A DNA stretch of 64,000 nucleotides, from the NCBI RefSeq assembly GCF_025602895.1, contig NW_026516211.1, positions 930,001-994,000 on the forward strand, given 5' to 3'. The stretch comes from Polychytrium aggregatum. Its lineage: Eukaryota; Chytridiomycota; Chytridiomycetes; Polychytriales. The notes beneath the pieces are model-generated. The model saw only the letters and a list, made by a program, of their open reading frames with translations, made no database searches and was not told the origin of the DNA. Numbering within the stretch: the stretch's first letter is position 1; each line of letters begins with the position of its first letter. Shown piece by piece: positions 1-10,685 of the stretch. A program made the position numbers and the translations under genes.

Positions 1-763
1 GCGAGAGGACCGTGGTATCTTCCAGCACGTCGACGCCCCCCCTCCCAACAACAACCCTCAGCCATCGTTCCACCCAAGCATGATGTGTCAAGCATCTCGG
101 AGCCAACTGCACACTCACTCGCCATGGCCATCACATCATCGCAAACACTGCATACGTGTGTCCCCCACTCCATCGAATCGACACTCAATCAACCATTCTT
201 TCCTTCCCCCGTTCTGGTTCGCAGCGTATCTCTTCCTTCCACTCTGCGTCTGTACAAAATTTCCCATCCCTCATCTCGTCGCCGTCGTCTGCGAGCGTCT
301 TGATAGATACAAGCAAATATACTGCTATGTGATACAGCCCGTGCAGCCGACATCAGAGAATGCAGGATTCGAGGATGCGGAGACAGTCGCCAGCTGTCAC
401 GCAGACCCACTGCGACGCCATTGTCGCGAGCGCTGTGCTTGGTCAATATATGTGGATACGTGTATTCAATGTCCAAGGGGTGGTTCAAAAGCAATGGAGG
501 CATGGCGAACTCCGTTTCGGTATGCAAGCGCCACAGACCGAACGGCATGCTCGTCACATGAAGCTCGCCCGTCCGCATCCGCAGACTTTGATCAGCCAGC
601 ACATGTCCGAGAGCATGTCAGAGCACATGTCGGAGCACATGCCGCGCCGATGGCTTCCATGCGGAAAGCAGCGACCCATTCAACCGGGGCTACAGCGAAC
701 TTATCTTGAAGCGAGACACCTTCACACACGGATGGCCACGGTCGCCTCAGACAGCACTGGCTA
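1..763. other. Left-edge region without a confident gene
   Basis: Several open frames of 60-210 codons overlap here on both strands, but none shows a recognisable domain, and their composition (runs of His, Ser, Arg, Cys) is what random GC-rich sequence gives. A short imperfect tandem repeat built on GAGCACATGTC lies at about 598-645. The stretch is probably the 3' flank of the helicase gene that ends at 764, and may also hold the flank of a gene lying outside the window. Confidence 0.5.
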
Positions 764-3387
764 TTATCGGTTCCATTGTCGACCATCAGCACCCCCCGCC
801 TTGCGCTTGAAGTGCTCTTCGTTGGGCTTCTTCTTGGCCTGATATCCGCCCTTGCGCTCCTTCCGGTCCGTCTTGCCGCTTGCCCCGATCGTGATGTTGA
901 CTCTTGGGGGCACAGTGAATCCAAAGGCTCGGGCAACCTTTTGCAGATCCAAGTTGTTGATGTTGAAGATTTGCTTCAGCGAATGTGACGCGTACGCCTG
1001 CAGGTACGAGCGATAGCCATCCTTGGCGCTCTTGTTGAGATAGTAGTTCTTCTCCACCAGTTTCTCGAGTTGAGACTGCACGTTCGCTATCTTGGAGGAC
1101 GGGAACTGGTACTCGTTCAGCGGTACACGCGCTTGCTTCAGGAACCGCAGGAATCCGAGCTCCTGGGGAAGCAGGAAAAGCAGAGCCTTGCCACGACCGC
1201 CAGCACGAGCGGTGCGTCCGACTCGGTGAATGTATTCCTGATACGGGTAGCAATGGTGGGTCAGCGATTCATCAGGCAACACGAACCATTCCGGGACAGC
1301 GCCATCACTGCATCTATCCCATCTCATCCCATCCGACTTCCGCCCATTCGCCAGCTGCAAGGGGTGGCGGCACTCGTCCGCGATGCTTACTCTGGGATCA
1401 TCCGGAGGATCGTACTGGATGATCCAGTCGACAGCAGGGATATCCAGGCCACGAGCCGCGACATCTGTACACAGCAGGATGCCGGTCTCCGCATTCACAA
1501 ACTCAAAGAAGGTGTTTGTGCGCTTCTGCTGCTTTTGGCGGCCCTGTTTGAAGGAGCAAGAAAGCGCTTTGAGCAAGCCTGTCCAATGCCATCACAGCAG
1601 CTGTCTACATAGCAGAGCCTCATTGCTACCGTCACCCTTCGCCATACGCTGCATATCGGACCCTCTTGCCCCCTCCCACCAGCACGACGCTGTCGCCAGC
1701 AGACTTACGTGCAAATCCAACACGGGAATGTCAATGTAATTCAGCAACTCGGCATAGTACTTGACCGAGTTGCAGCTGGACATGAATACAATCATCTTCT
1801 TCTTCAGGTTTTTCTTCAGGAAGGTGAACAGCAGCAGGAACCGGTTCTCGCTCGGGCACACGACATAGCCCTGCTCCAGACCCTCGGCCGTGGCATTAAC
1901 CTTGTGTTCGTCCACGTTGATGTACAGCGGCGACTTTTTGAGCGAGACGCGCGCCAGATCGTCGACCTTGGTGGTCTGAGTGGCAGAGAAGAGCATAGTC
2001 TGGCGCTCTGGAGAGGGCGATGTGGGAGGACACAACACAAACAACAACGAGATGGGTCAATCCGGCGTCCCGAGCTGGCAATGCAGAGAGAGATCGTCGC
2101 TCGACCGGTCGAATCCAACAGAGTGCTGACCTTTGGGCAGGAGCTTGATAATCTGATGCATTTCCTCCTCGAAACCGACTTCCAATATCCGATCGGCTTC
2201 GTCAATGATCAGACACTTGAGGTTTTTCACGATAAAGCCTTGGGTGTTCTGTCATGCAAAATGCAAAAGTCGGCAGGTCAGTGTCGACGCCAACGGTCCG
2301 AGTTCAGATGGTTGCCATTCTTTCGTCCATGACCGTTGGTAGTCATCCGCCACTCCTACACGGAAGTAAGTCACAAGGACCAGTAGAGTGCTCAAGCAAA
2401 CGTGGCGGGTCTTCCAAACGCACCTGGAGATGATCCAAGAGTCTGCCCGGGGTGGCAATGAGCAGGTTGACGCCCTTGGTGAGCTTGTCGGCCTCAGCCT
2501 TGCGATTTGCGCCACCCATGACGATGCCGAACGTCTGGCTGTGGTACTTGAGAAGCTCCTTGGCGACGCCAAAGATCTGGAGGGCAAGCTCGCGTGTGGG
2601 CGAGATGACCACGACTCCGGTTCCGTTTCGGGGCTTGAACTTGAGCTTGTGCAGCAACTCGATCGCCGGGATCAGGAAGGCCAGCGTCTTGCCGGATCCG
2701 GTCTTGGCGGCGCCGAGGATGTCGCGGCCCGTCATTGCTGATGGGATCGAGCGGGCCTGGACTTCCGTCATCTGCGCAAAGCCCATGTCGGCGATGGCCT
2801 TGGCCGTGTTCTCGGACAGGTTCAGTGACTGGAATTCCTTGCTCACGGCCTTGGACAGATCAGTGCCTTTGGTGGGCGGCACAAAAGTCAGTCATCTGCA
2901 AAGGTGGACAGCGCATGGTTGCGTTGTCACTCCCAATGCGCCTTGGCTCTGCCATGGAGCACCCGCATGCCTACCTTCGAGGGCGCTGACGGCGTCATCA
3001 CCACTGAGCCGCGAATCAACTGCGCCTTGAGCATCCGTCTCTTCATCGGCACCATCGTCTTTGTCGTCATAGTCGGCGGCTTCATCGTCGTCATCTTCAT
3101 CGTCATTGTCATCCTCATCCTCATCGTCATCGTCATCCTCATCGTCCTCATCCTCATCGTCGTCAGGAATGTCTTCAACCTCCTCAATAACGACAGTTTT
3201 CTTGGGGTTCACACGGACCTGTCCTTCTGCTGAGATGACGGCTGCAGGCACATCATTCGATTGTCAGATCCACTGCCAGCGAAGGTGTTCGCTATTCGTC
3301 TCCTTGACCGGGCCGCCAGGCTCGATGCCTACCTTGCTTCTTCTTGGCTGGCTGAGCCAGCTGCTGCGAGTTTGACCGCTTCACCAT
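764..3387 (-). CDS. HAS1: ATP-dependent RNA helicase HAS1/DDX18 (DEAD-box, ribosome biogenesis)
   Basis: Seven exons join in phase: 3387-3333, 3241-2975, 2866-2424, 2248-2131, 2007-1709, 1543-1391 and 1237-764, giving 602 residues. The start follows from the basic N-terminus MVKRSNSQQ, then a long Asp/Glu tract. The core has the Q-motif region, Walker [58 protein letters not shown]-type motif V (seen as [11 protein letters not shown]) and [10 protein letters not shown]. The C-terminus carries the HAS1-type block around [20 protein letters not shown] and a Lys/Arg/Gly tail. Family knowledge: HAS1 is a nucleolar helicase that releases snoRNAs during 40S and 60S assembly. It is head-to-head with the S4-RluA-PrmC gene, 333 bp apart. 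Assignment to HAS1 rather than another DEAD-box protein rests on the C-terminal block. Confidence 0.93.
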
Positions 3388-3720
3388 GGCGAGTACTCGG
3401 GCCGCGAGAGATGCTCTGCTTGCTGGGGGGAGTGGGCGGATGGGCGGATGGGCGGATGGGCGGATGGGCGGATGGGCTCTCCTTCGTGCGGGTTGACCGG
3501 CTCGCGGAGACGGGGTGGTGGATCGCATCGCAGCCCAGAAGAAAAACAAAAAAAGTTGCACACGGGCCGCAAATGAACTTCATATGCCCTATTCGGGGAG
3601 GCTGCGCGTCGCACGGTCGGAGCTTGGGCCCAAGCCAGGCCACAGCCATATCCCAGCACCACACGTCTTGCCCAACTCCCCCATCGTCAGCTGCTCGCAT
3701 CCTGTCCCCCGAGTGCATTC
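3388..3720. promoter_or_regulatory. Shared divergent promoter of HAS1 and the S4-RluA-PrmC gene
   Basis: This 333-bp gap separates two start codons pointing away from each other, so both promoters must lie here. It contains about five tandem copies of GGGCGGAT at roughly 3433-3476, a GC-box-like array, followed by an A-rich patch near 3541-3552. No clear TATA box was seen. Confidence 0.55.
3433..3477. repeat. 8-bp tandem repeat (GGGCGGAT, about 5 copies)
   Basis: The 8-base unit GGGCGGAT repeats with no visible interruption in the divergent promoter between HAS1 and the fusion gene. Six of its eight bases match a GC-box core, but no binding function can be shown from sequence. Confidence 0.85.
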
Positions 3721-6161
3721 ATGAGCGACGATGGCGACGGCGGCGATACAGCCATCCCGCAGGCGATCCGGCCCTGTCCGGCTGCTCTGGTAGCCGGCGG
3801 TGATATCGCTCAAGCGCATCGGTCCCGGACCACACACACCGCCGTCGTTTCGGAGCAGTACAACAACACCCGTCTTCCCCGATTTATGCGGCATGCATTT
3901 GCCGACATCATCACGTCCAAATCGCAAGCGCACGCCGCCTTCACCCAGGGCATCGTTCTCGTCAACGGCAAGGCGCCGACCTCGGAGGCACGCCTTCTCA
4001 AGACTGGCGACGCTGTCACGATCCTCGACCGCACCTGTGACGACGTTCGACGAGACCAGGAGTTTATGGATCTGCAGGTATGTCGCGGGCATAGGAAGCA
4101 CATGCAGGCGTTGTAAAACCGATCCCGCTTTCAGGCATATTTATGGCACCTTGGTGCTGCAAGTGCACCAGTGGCTGCGGTCGTCACGACCCTCAAGCAC
4201 AGCAACTCTCGGTCCAGTCTTGAACACCAACTCGGCGACCTGCCACGGCCGACAGCTGAATTGGATCTCCCTCTCGTCGCCTGACTAGGTGCTCTACGAA
4301 GACGACGATATCGCAGTTGTCTGGAAGCCCAGTGGGGTCACCGTCTCCCGTTTCGACGCCAAGACACTCGAGACGGCCCTGCGACATATCCTCCAGCCAG
4401 TCCCGAGCCAATACCCCCGAGCCGCTCTAGCGATGCCTTCCTGCATTGTGTCTCTCGACAAAGCCACTCCCGGACTTGTCCTCTGCCTCAAGACGCAAGA
4501 AGCAGAGACGGCGGTGCGCCAAATGGTTGCCGATGGGCTGGTCGAGTTCCGCTGGACGGCTCTCTGTCTCGGCGATCTGTCTGCACATCCGCTTGTACAG
4601 ACTGGGGACCATCCGACAAGCTTTATAGTCAGCGAGCCACTCGATGGTGAGTGGCGGCTTTCCAGATCCCACACGCTTGTCGGGCGCATTTTGAGTCAGG
4701 CTTATTCGAGCCTCAACCAACACTGAAACCTCCCGATGTCGCCATTCTTGTCTGCAATTCACCGCCGATGCAGGGGTAGCTGCCGCAACCAAGTGTGCCA
4801 TCATCGCAACCGTCCCGACTCGCAACCACCCTTCCGGCTACTTGACCCTGGTAGAGCTCACGCCCCAAAACGGCATGCTGCCGCAAACCAAGTATCAGGT
4901 CCGCCTGCACCTCGAGTGCCTCGGCCATTCCGTCATTGGAAACGGCAAACACACGGCGGACTTTCGCACAGCCCGAGGCAAGGGGATCTTCCTCGCTCTC
5001 GTCGGTGTCTCGCTGCAGCATCCCTTCACGCAGCAGCGCCTTGATGTCGAGCACGGTCCGCCGGCCAAGTTCGAGGCGCTTTGCTCGAGAGAGGAACAGA
5101 CCGTCCGCAAGAAGCGCGAGCTGGAGCTTGAGGAGCTGAAGCAGCATCGGGAACAACTTGAGGCCCAGGGACTGAGCATCTCCTCAGAGCACCCGACGCT
5201 CCACTCAAACGGCATCTCGGAAGTTCCTCTTGCTTACATCACCGGGACCAAGGTAGGAAGCCAATTATTGTCTAGGATGGCAGCACTTGTGACGAGGAGT
5301 AGGGAGAGAGGGCAGATGAAGCTGCTGAAGGGTGTCGAGAGTGCGATCTGCCATGACACTCCGTTTCCAATCCACCGCGAGCTCGGCCAACCATGGTCCG
5401 AGCACATCCTGGACCCCATTTGTTGAGCGCACCTACAGGCCGAAGCTAACTACGATCACCGGAACTCGCAGCGTTTCTTTCGGCACAACTTCCATGTCAA
5501 CTCCTCTGTGCTGATCCCGCGTCAAGGCACCGAGACTCTGGTCCAAGCATCGATCGAGCTGCTCCAGCCAAGATCCGACGCTGGTCAGTCCGTGCGCGTC
5601 CTCGATCTGGGCACCGGATCAGGGTGTCTTCTCATCTCGATCCTGGCAAGCTTGGCTGGCTCGGTAGGTGTCGGGCTTGATATATCCCCAGAGGCCCTCG
5701 ACATTGCCCAGAGAAACGCCCAGGACAACGGCGTTGCATCGCGTGCCCGGTTCGCTGTCGGTACATTTGAAAGGATCTACGAGTCGCTCGAGCCTGATGG
5801 CGCGCAGAATCCGATGCCCTTTGATCTCGTTGTCTGCAACCCCCCGTACCTGTCCCATCGCAAGGCACGGCTGCTGGAGGGCCGCACACTGAACGCCGAG
5901 CCCGCCGAAGCACTTGTCAGCGGCGCGACCGGAATGGAGGCCTACGAAGCCATCATCGCCGGGCTGGACGCACTCCATCGCAACTCTGGTCTGAGCTCGG
6001 ATGCCATCCTGGTTCTGGAGATTGGACATGGCATGGCGCATGATGTCGGGGCACTCTTCAGCCGCACACCAATATGGTTGCTCACGGAGTGCCGGACTGA
6101 CGCAAATGGACTGGATCGCTGTCTGGTTTACCGGCTTATGCCTTCAAACCTGTGCCTCTGA
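3721..6161 (+). CDS. S4 / RluA pseudouridine synthase fused to PrmC/HemK glutamine methyltransferase
   Basis: Four exons join in phase (3721-4077, 4289-4646, 4774-5252, 5439-6161) into 638 residues. About residues 45-105 form an S4 RNA-binding domain (QGIVLVNGKAP, LLKTGDAVTIL). About residues 120-335 match RluA-type pseudouridine synthase: EDDDIAVVWKPSGV, SLDKATPGLVL at the catalytic loop and QVRLHLECLGH near the end. A charged linker of about 30 residues leads to a PrmC/HemK-like part: VPLAYITGTK, VNSSVLIPR, SAM-binding LDLGTGSGC and the catalytic NPPY in VVCNPPYLS. Known members modify RNA uridines and methylate the GGQ glutamine of release factors, respectively. In the RluA loop the usual HRLD reads VSLD, so the Asp remains but His and Arg are lost. 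No clear mitochondrial presequence is seen. Confidence 0.88.
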
Positions 6162-6917
6162 GCTCGACCAAACCGATCCAGCTTTGGGACGAAGAGCCCC
6201 GGTTGCTGCTCCGAGGATTCTGTGGCTCCATGGCTCGCTCAAGACAAGCGACTCTGTCAAGTTCCAAAACACACGATGCATCAACAGGTGTGTTTGGAAT
6301 GGACAACGCATCCTTATTCCCGAACATCTCTGTTCATCCAATCTATCGACGAGTGCCGCTACACATCGATGCCAATGCGCGCTTAGAGCAGTTGACACAA
6401 TCCAGAGCAGCGACACAATCCAGAGCAGCGACACCAATGGAGCCAAGGCATGCACAAGATGACCAAGTCAGTTGCAACACGATGAGCATGCGATCGGTGT
6501 CCAATAATGCCGATGGTAGCCATGGTCGATCGATGGCTGTCCGTCGTTTCCATGCTTCTCCTAGAAATGAACATCGTACGGAGATCCGGTGAAACCGACG
6601 GCGCACTGCGGATCGGAATTGTATCTCTAATATAAGCTGTCTTGTCCGATACATGGAAATATCGTCTATCTATGCACAACGATACGATCAAAGACATCAA
6701 ATGGACAAAGAAGGGTCGGTGGCACTCTATGCGGCTAAGAGCAGAGGCGAGGGATCCGTAAATGAGTGCGTCGAAATGTCTGAAGATTGGCATGTGGCAG
6801 CGAGACAGAAAGTGAGCCGACTATGAATGGACCGCACATCGAGGTGACAGAAGAAATGACTGCAGCGACTTGGCCGAGAGCCCCCGGTGCTCCCGCCCAC
6901 CACGCACAGCTGCGAGG
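6162..6917. other. Intergenic, convergent 3' flanks
   Basis: This lies between the stop of the fusion gene (+) and the stop of CDH1 (-), so it should hold both 3' UTRs. A directly repeated CACAATCCAGAGCAGCGA occurs twice at about 6396-6432. Open frames here are short and show no domain. Confidence 0.6.
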
Positions 6918-9553
6918 CTATCTCATTGGGGCAAGTGCCGAGAATCCGCTGCCGTATCCTGCCTTGGGCTTCATCTTGTTGAAGACGTTCCAGAACCGCA
7001 GGGTCTCGTCGCCAGCCCCGGTGACGATATTTTGGCCGTCGGGCGACATGGCCAGATAGAGGACACGATAGGTGTGGCCCGTCAAGATCGCTATCTGCTC
7101 CATTTGCGGCGCTTTCCATATGACGATTTGGTTTTGGGAGTAGCCGTGGGTGCTGACGAGCTCGTTGACGTGCTTAGCCCAGGCCAGGTTGCACACCTGC
7201 GAGCCCGTGTCGATGCTGCGGATGTGGGTGCCTGTCAGGGTGTTCCAGAATCGGATCCGGCGGTCGGCCGTTCCACCGCCAGAAGCGAGCAGCCCATGCT
7301 GTTGGCAAGAAGGAAGCGAGGGAGGGATGGGGTGCTTGTGGGTTAGTCCTGGGAAGTCGAGTGCGGCTGGTGCTGGAGCTGTGCGGGCGTCCGAGAGTCC
7401 TGGCGCTACATGTTTCATCTCAACAAGCACCGCAGCAATCTCGCCGAGCAGCCAGCCTCAGTTGGCCGAGACCGACCTGGTGCGGCGACCATGCAATCGC
7501 CTTTACGGCCGCAGTGTGGTCGCTGAAGGAGCACAGCGGGGTCTCGCAGCATCGATCCCAGACAAACAGATTGTTGTCGTTTCCACCAGAGGCAAGATAC
7601 GAGCCATCCGGACTCCATTTGAGGCCGCACACCTGAGACCCAAACAAAGATGTGTATGCGCTTTAGGCCAGCCGATCTTCACTCAGCGGTTGCGATATCG
7701 AGGGTGGTAGTGGATCCCAGCGATGCGCCGCATATGAAACATTCCCGGGCTTGCCAGAATCGGTCGTCGGCACAATGGGATATTCGCACCATCTGTCCCC
7801 CGAAACTCTCTATGGCATATGCTGGACGCTTCTGAACTCGACGAACCTCCTGGACGTGTGCCTTCAGGCTCTTGGTGTAGTCGCTCGGCATCCGCACGTC
7901 TCTCTGGAAGATGTTGCGGTCGCGGCTGCCCGAGGTAAGTGTGTCCCCGTTCCAGGCAAGCGAGCCGACCCTAGCCGAATGACCCTTCATGCTTCGGACC
8001 TTCTTCCCCTTGGCGGCATCCCAGATCTGGACGATGCCGGTGTTGGTTCCGATGGCGATGTGCGAGCCGCGCGGCGACCACGAAACCGATGTAACCAGAT
8101 CCTCGTGGGAGCCCAAGTCGCAAAGCTTGATGACCTGCAGCAACAGCGGTCAAGTTAGGACAAAGAGAGAGGGAAGGGCTGCCATGCTGGTCCCACAACG
8201 CTCGATGGTTTACCAACAACGGGGTTACGGCGAATGGGCGAGCATCCGTTGCACCCCACGACCAGGGATGGCAATACGACGGCGATTGCTGCCCCAATCC
8301 GCGAGCCACCGACCTTGCTGTTTCCGGCGTTCCAAAGATATACGCAGCTGCCGAGACCGACCCCGAGGTAATTGCTTGTGGACCAGTCCAAAAGATTCAG
8401 ATAAAAGTCGTCCTGTTTCCATATTTGCCCGGTATCATTGGACAAGGCACATGGTTGGGACTCAAAGAAGGAGCAAGGCCGATTCATAGCGGCCGCGCAG
8501 CCAGATGTCGCCCCCCTCGTTTGATGCAGTGCGAGCAGCGTGAGCAGTACCCGAGAACAAACCACCCGCCCGTTTCATGCAGCCTCGCTATTATACCTGA
8601 AGATCCGGCGCATCCAGGACCTTGTATGGCACTTTTGGTATCTTTCGAATCGGTTTTTTCGGAGAGGAAAGGATCATCTGAGACTCGGGCTTGATCGGGG
8701 TCGTCGAGTACTTTGGCGCGCGCGGATGGTCCAGGATCTTGAGGCGATTGGGGTTCGACGGCGACCTGTAGGTCAACAGGGTCTTGGTCTTTGTCGGAGT
8801 CGAGGGACACATGGCCTTGCTGTAATAGGCGAGGCTCGGTGGCGGCTCGTTGGCCAGTTCAGTTTGGAGCACGGCAGCATATGCTTTACCGGCCTCCTCT
8901 GGTCAGAGACGAGGCACGAGGGTGGTGTGAATCAGCGGAGAGAGCAAGCATGGTTGCTGGTCCTTGGTCGATCGATTGCACCAATCACCCTTGCAAACTT
9001 TGGATGGCCGGCTTACCGCGATGGAGATCGAGCTCGGCTTGTTGAGAGTGCTTCCGCTTGCAGCCGACCTCGCCCTCGCGGTGCAAGTTGAACTTTGCCA
9101 CGGGCTCTTCGTTGCGGATCGGCATCAACCTGGAGGGGCAAGCATGAGTCACCCAGGGTCGAATCCTGATCTTGCATCAGAATGGGAACGACGGGAGGGG
9201 AATATCTTGGATCCGCGAGGAACCAAGACCGCATACCTATCTGAATATTCGCTGCAGCCGCTGGATCGCCGCCGCATTGATAGCGGGGAGAGTGCCAGCA
9301 GAGCATAGTCAACGGGCGAGTGCGACAGTGGCGGGCTGACAGGCCGGTTGCCGGATGGCTTGACGAAAGCCATGGCCAAAGGTTTGACCAAAGGCGGTCC
9401 GACCGGACGATGCATTGCGCCTGTTGTTACCGACATCGAGTCCGGAGGGGATATCCCAGCGGCTGGAGCGATAGGCGGTGCGACAGTAGGATCCGACCCA
9501 GTGCGCTGAAGCAGCGGCAAGCATGTCGCAGTGCGGTTGCTTGGGGAGCTCAT
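6918..9553 (-). CDS. CDH1: APC/C activator CDH1/FZR1 (WD40 protein)
   Basis: Exons 9553-9237, 9129-9017, 8898-8597, 8412-8314, 8134-7847, 7632-7477 and 7298-6918 join in phase to 551 residues. The C-box DRLMPIR (about residue 105) is split by the first intron. Then come [15 protein letters not shown] and seven WD40 blades ([53 protein letters not shown]). The [17 protein letters not shown] stretch and the blade order fit CDH1/FZR1 better than CDC20. Known role: it loads substrates on the anaphase-promoting complex in late mitosis and G1. The last two residues are Met-Arg where the family usually has Ile-Arg. The start is uncertain: the frame stays open upstream to about 10150, and 9553 is simply a reasonable ATG. 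Two donors read GTCGGT, a weak consensus. Confidence 0.92.
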
Positions 9554-10685
9554 CTCACAGAGGCTATGCAACGGGTATGAATGCTCTTCAGATCGGAAAG
9601 TGGATGCGATGTGGATGCGACGTGGATGCGATGCGATATGGTTGGTGGAAATTTCACACAGCCCACAGTCGAGGCAGCGATCGGGTTGGCTGTTGGTGGA
9701 ACAGGATCGCAGTCTCGGAAGGGCAGGAGGCGAGTGTCCCTTGTGATACGGTACACCCCTTGACAAAGACAACCCCTTGACGAGCCCTACTGGCGGCTTG
9801 CTACCCCTGGATCGGCCAGATGGAGAATGCGCCGACTTGTGGATGAAGGGAGCGATTATGATCAAGCCGGATCTGGATGCAGTCAGGGCAACACCTCGGG
9901 GTGTCGGTGGTCGCTTGACGGTGCGCTGGAGCAAGCGATGCTCAAGGCCTTGGGTGAGAAGCAAGGGTTGTAGATCGGCGAGGATGGGAGCGAGAAACGT
10001 CTGCAAACCGAAGGAGCGATGACCAAGAATGTCGGCAAAGTTGGAGGGTGGCAGGATGCGGCAGGGCGGATGCTGCAGCATATCGGCGGAGGGGCAGGAC
10101 GAGTGAGTGAACCAGCGGGCAGGGTCGGGCTGCTGACGTTTTGGCGCCAAAATTGCCAGGCGGCATGGTGGATCAGGAGTGTAGATCAGGAATGCAGATC
10201 AGGAGTGCAGATCAGGAATGCAGATCAGGGGTGCAGATCAGGAATGCAGATCAGGTGGGAATGTGGTGGATGCATTCACTCGACCCTCTGAACAATTCCA
10301 TACTAACTCGATATCAAGATACTCGGGATTCTCGAGTCGCTTGGCTTCCCGGCACTGAGCACACCTGGTGATCGAGTCGCTTGAATCGCCGCCGCCTGGG
10401 TGGTGCCTTTCGCTTGCGGGGAGCCATCTGAGTGAGAGAGCGTCCTTGGTTCAGGTCCAGAATTGCATCACTGAATGTTCATGGCCAGTGTGTGATGTTT
10501 TGAGGTAGCAAAATATTTGATCAATGCTCAAAATCCGGGGTGTCCCGTTTTTATTGGATTGTATTTAGTGCCTGGGGAAGAGTGGCCGATGGCCATAGAT
10601 ACAGCATGAAAACGATATAAAGAGAGGGGCGGCGCGGCACGGCGCAGCGGATTCTCAAAGGGGAGGAGGGTGTATCACGGCGCAT
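9554..10685. other. Upstream region of CDH1 and 3' flank of SHMT
   Basis: The CDH1 reading frame stays open on the minus strand to about 10150, so part of this could be N-terminal coding sequence, but its composition (Pro, Ser, Arg) is not diagnostic. Short tandem repeats occur at 9600-9640 (GATGCGATGTG-like) and 10170-10256. From 10500 to 10620 the sequence is AT-richer, as expected of a 3' UTR of the SHMT gene ending at 10686. Confidence 0.5.
10170..10256. repeat. Degenerate 13-bp tandem repeat (GCAGATCAGGAAT-like)
   Basis: About six to seven units of GATCAGG(A/G)(A/G)TGCA alternate in two versions, GATCAGGAATGCA and GATCAGGAGTGCA. The array lies between CDH1 and SHMT and is best read as a minisatellite. 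Confidence 0.85.

Noticed and set aside
3721-6161. Bacterial contamination or gene transfer for the fusion gene
   Set aside because: Although both enzyme families are bacterial in origin, the gene has three GT-AG introns and the same base composition as its neighbours.
10170-10256. Possible CRISPR-like array
   Set aside because: The 13-bp units are contiguous with no spacers, and the organism is clearly eukaryotic.
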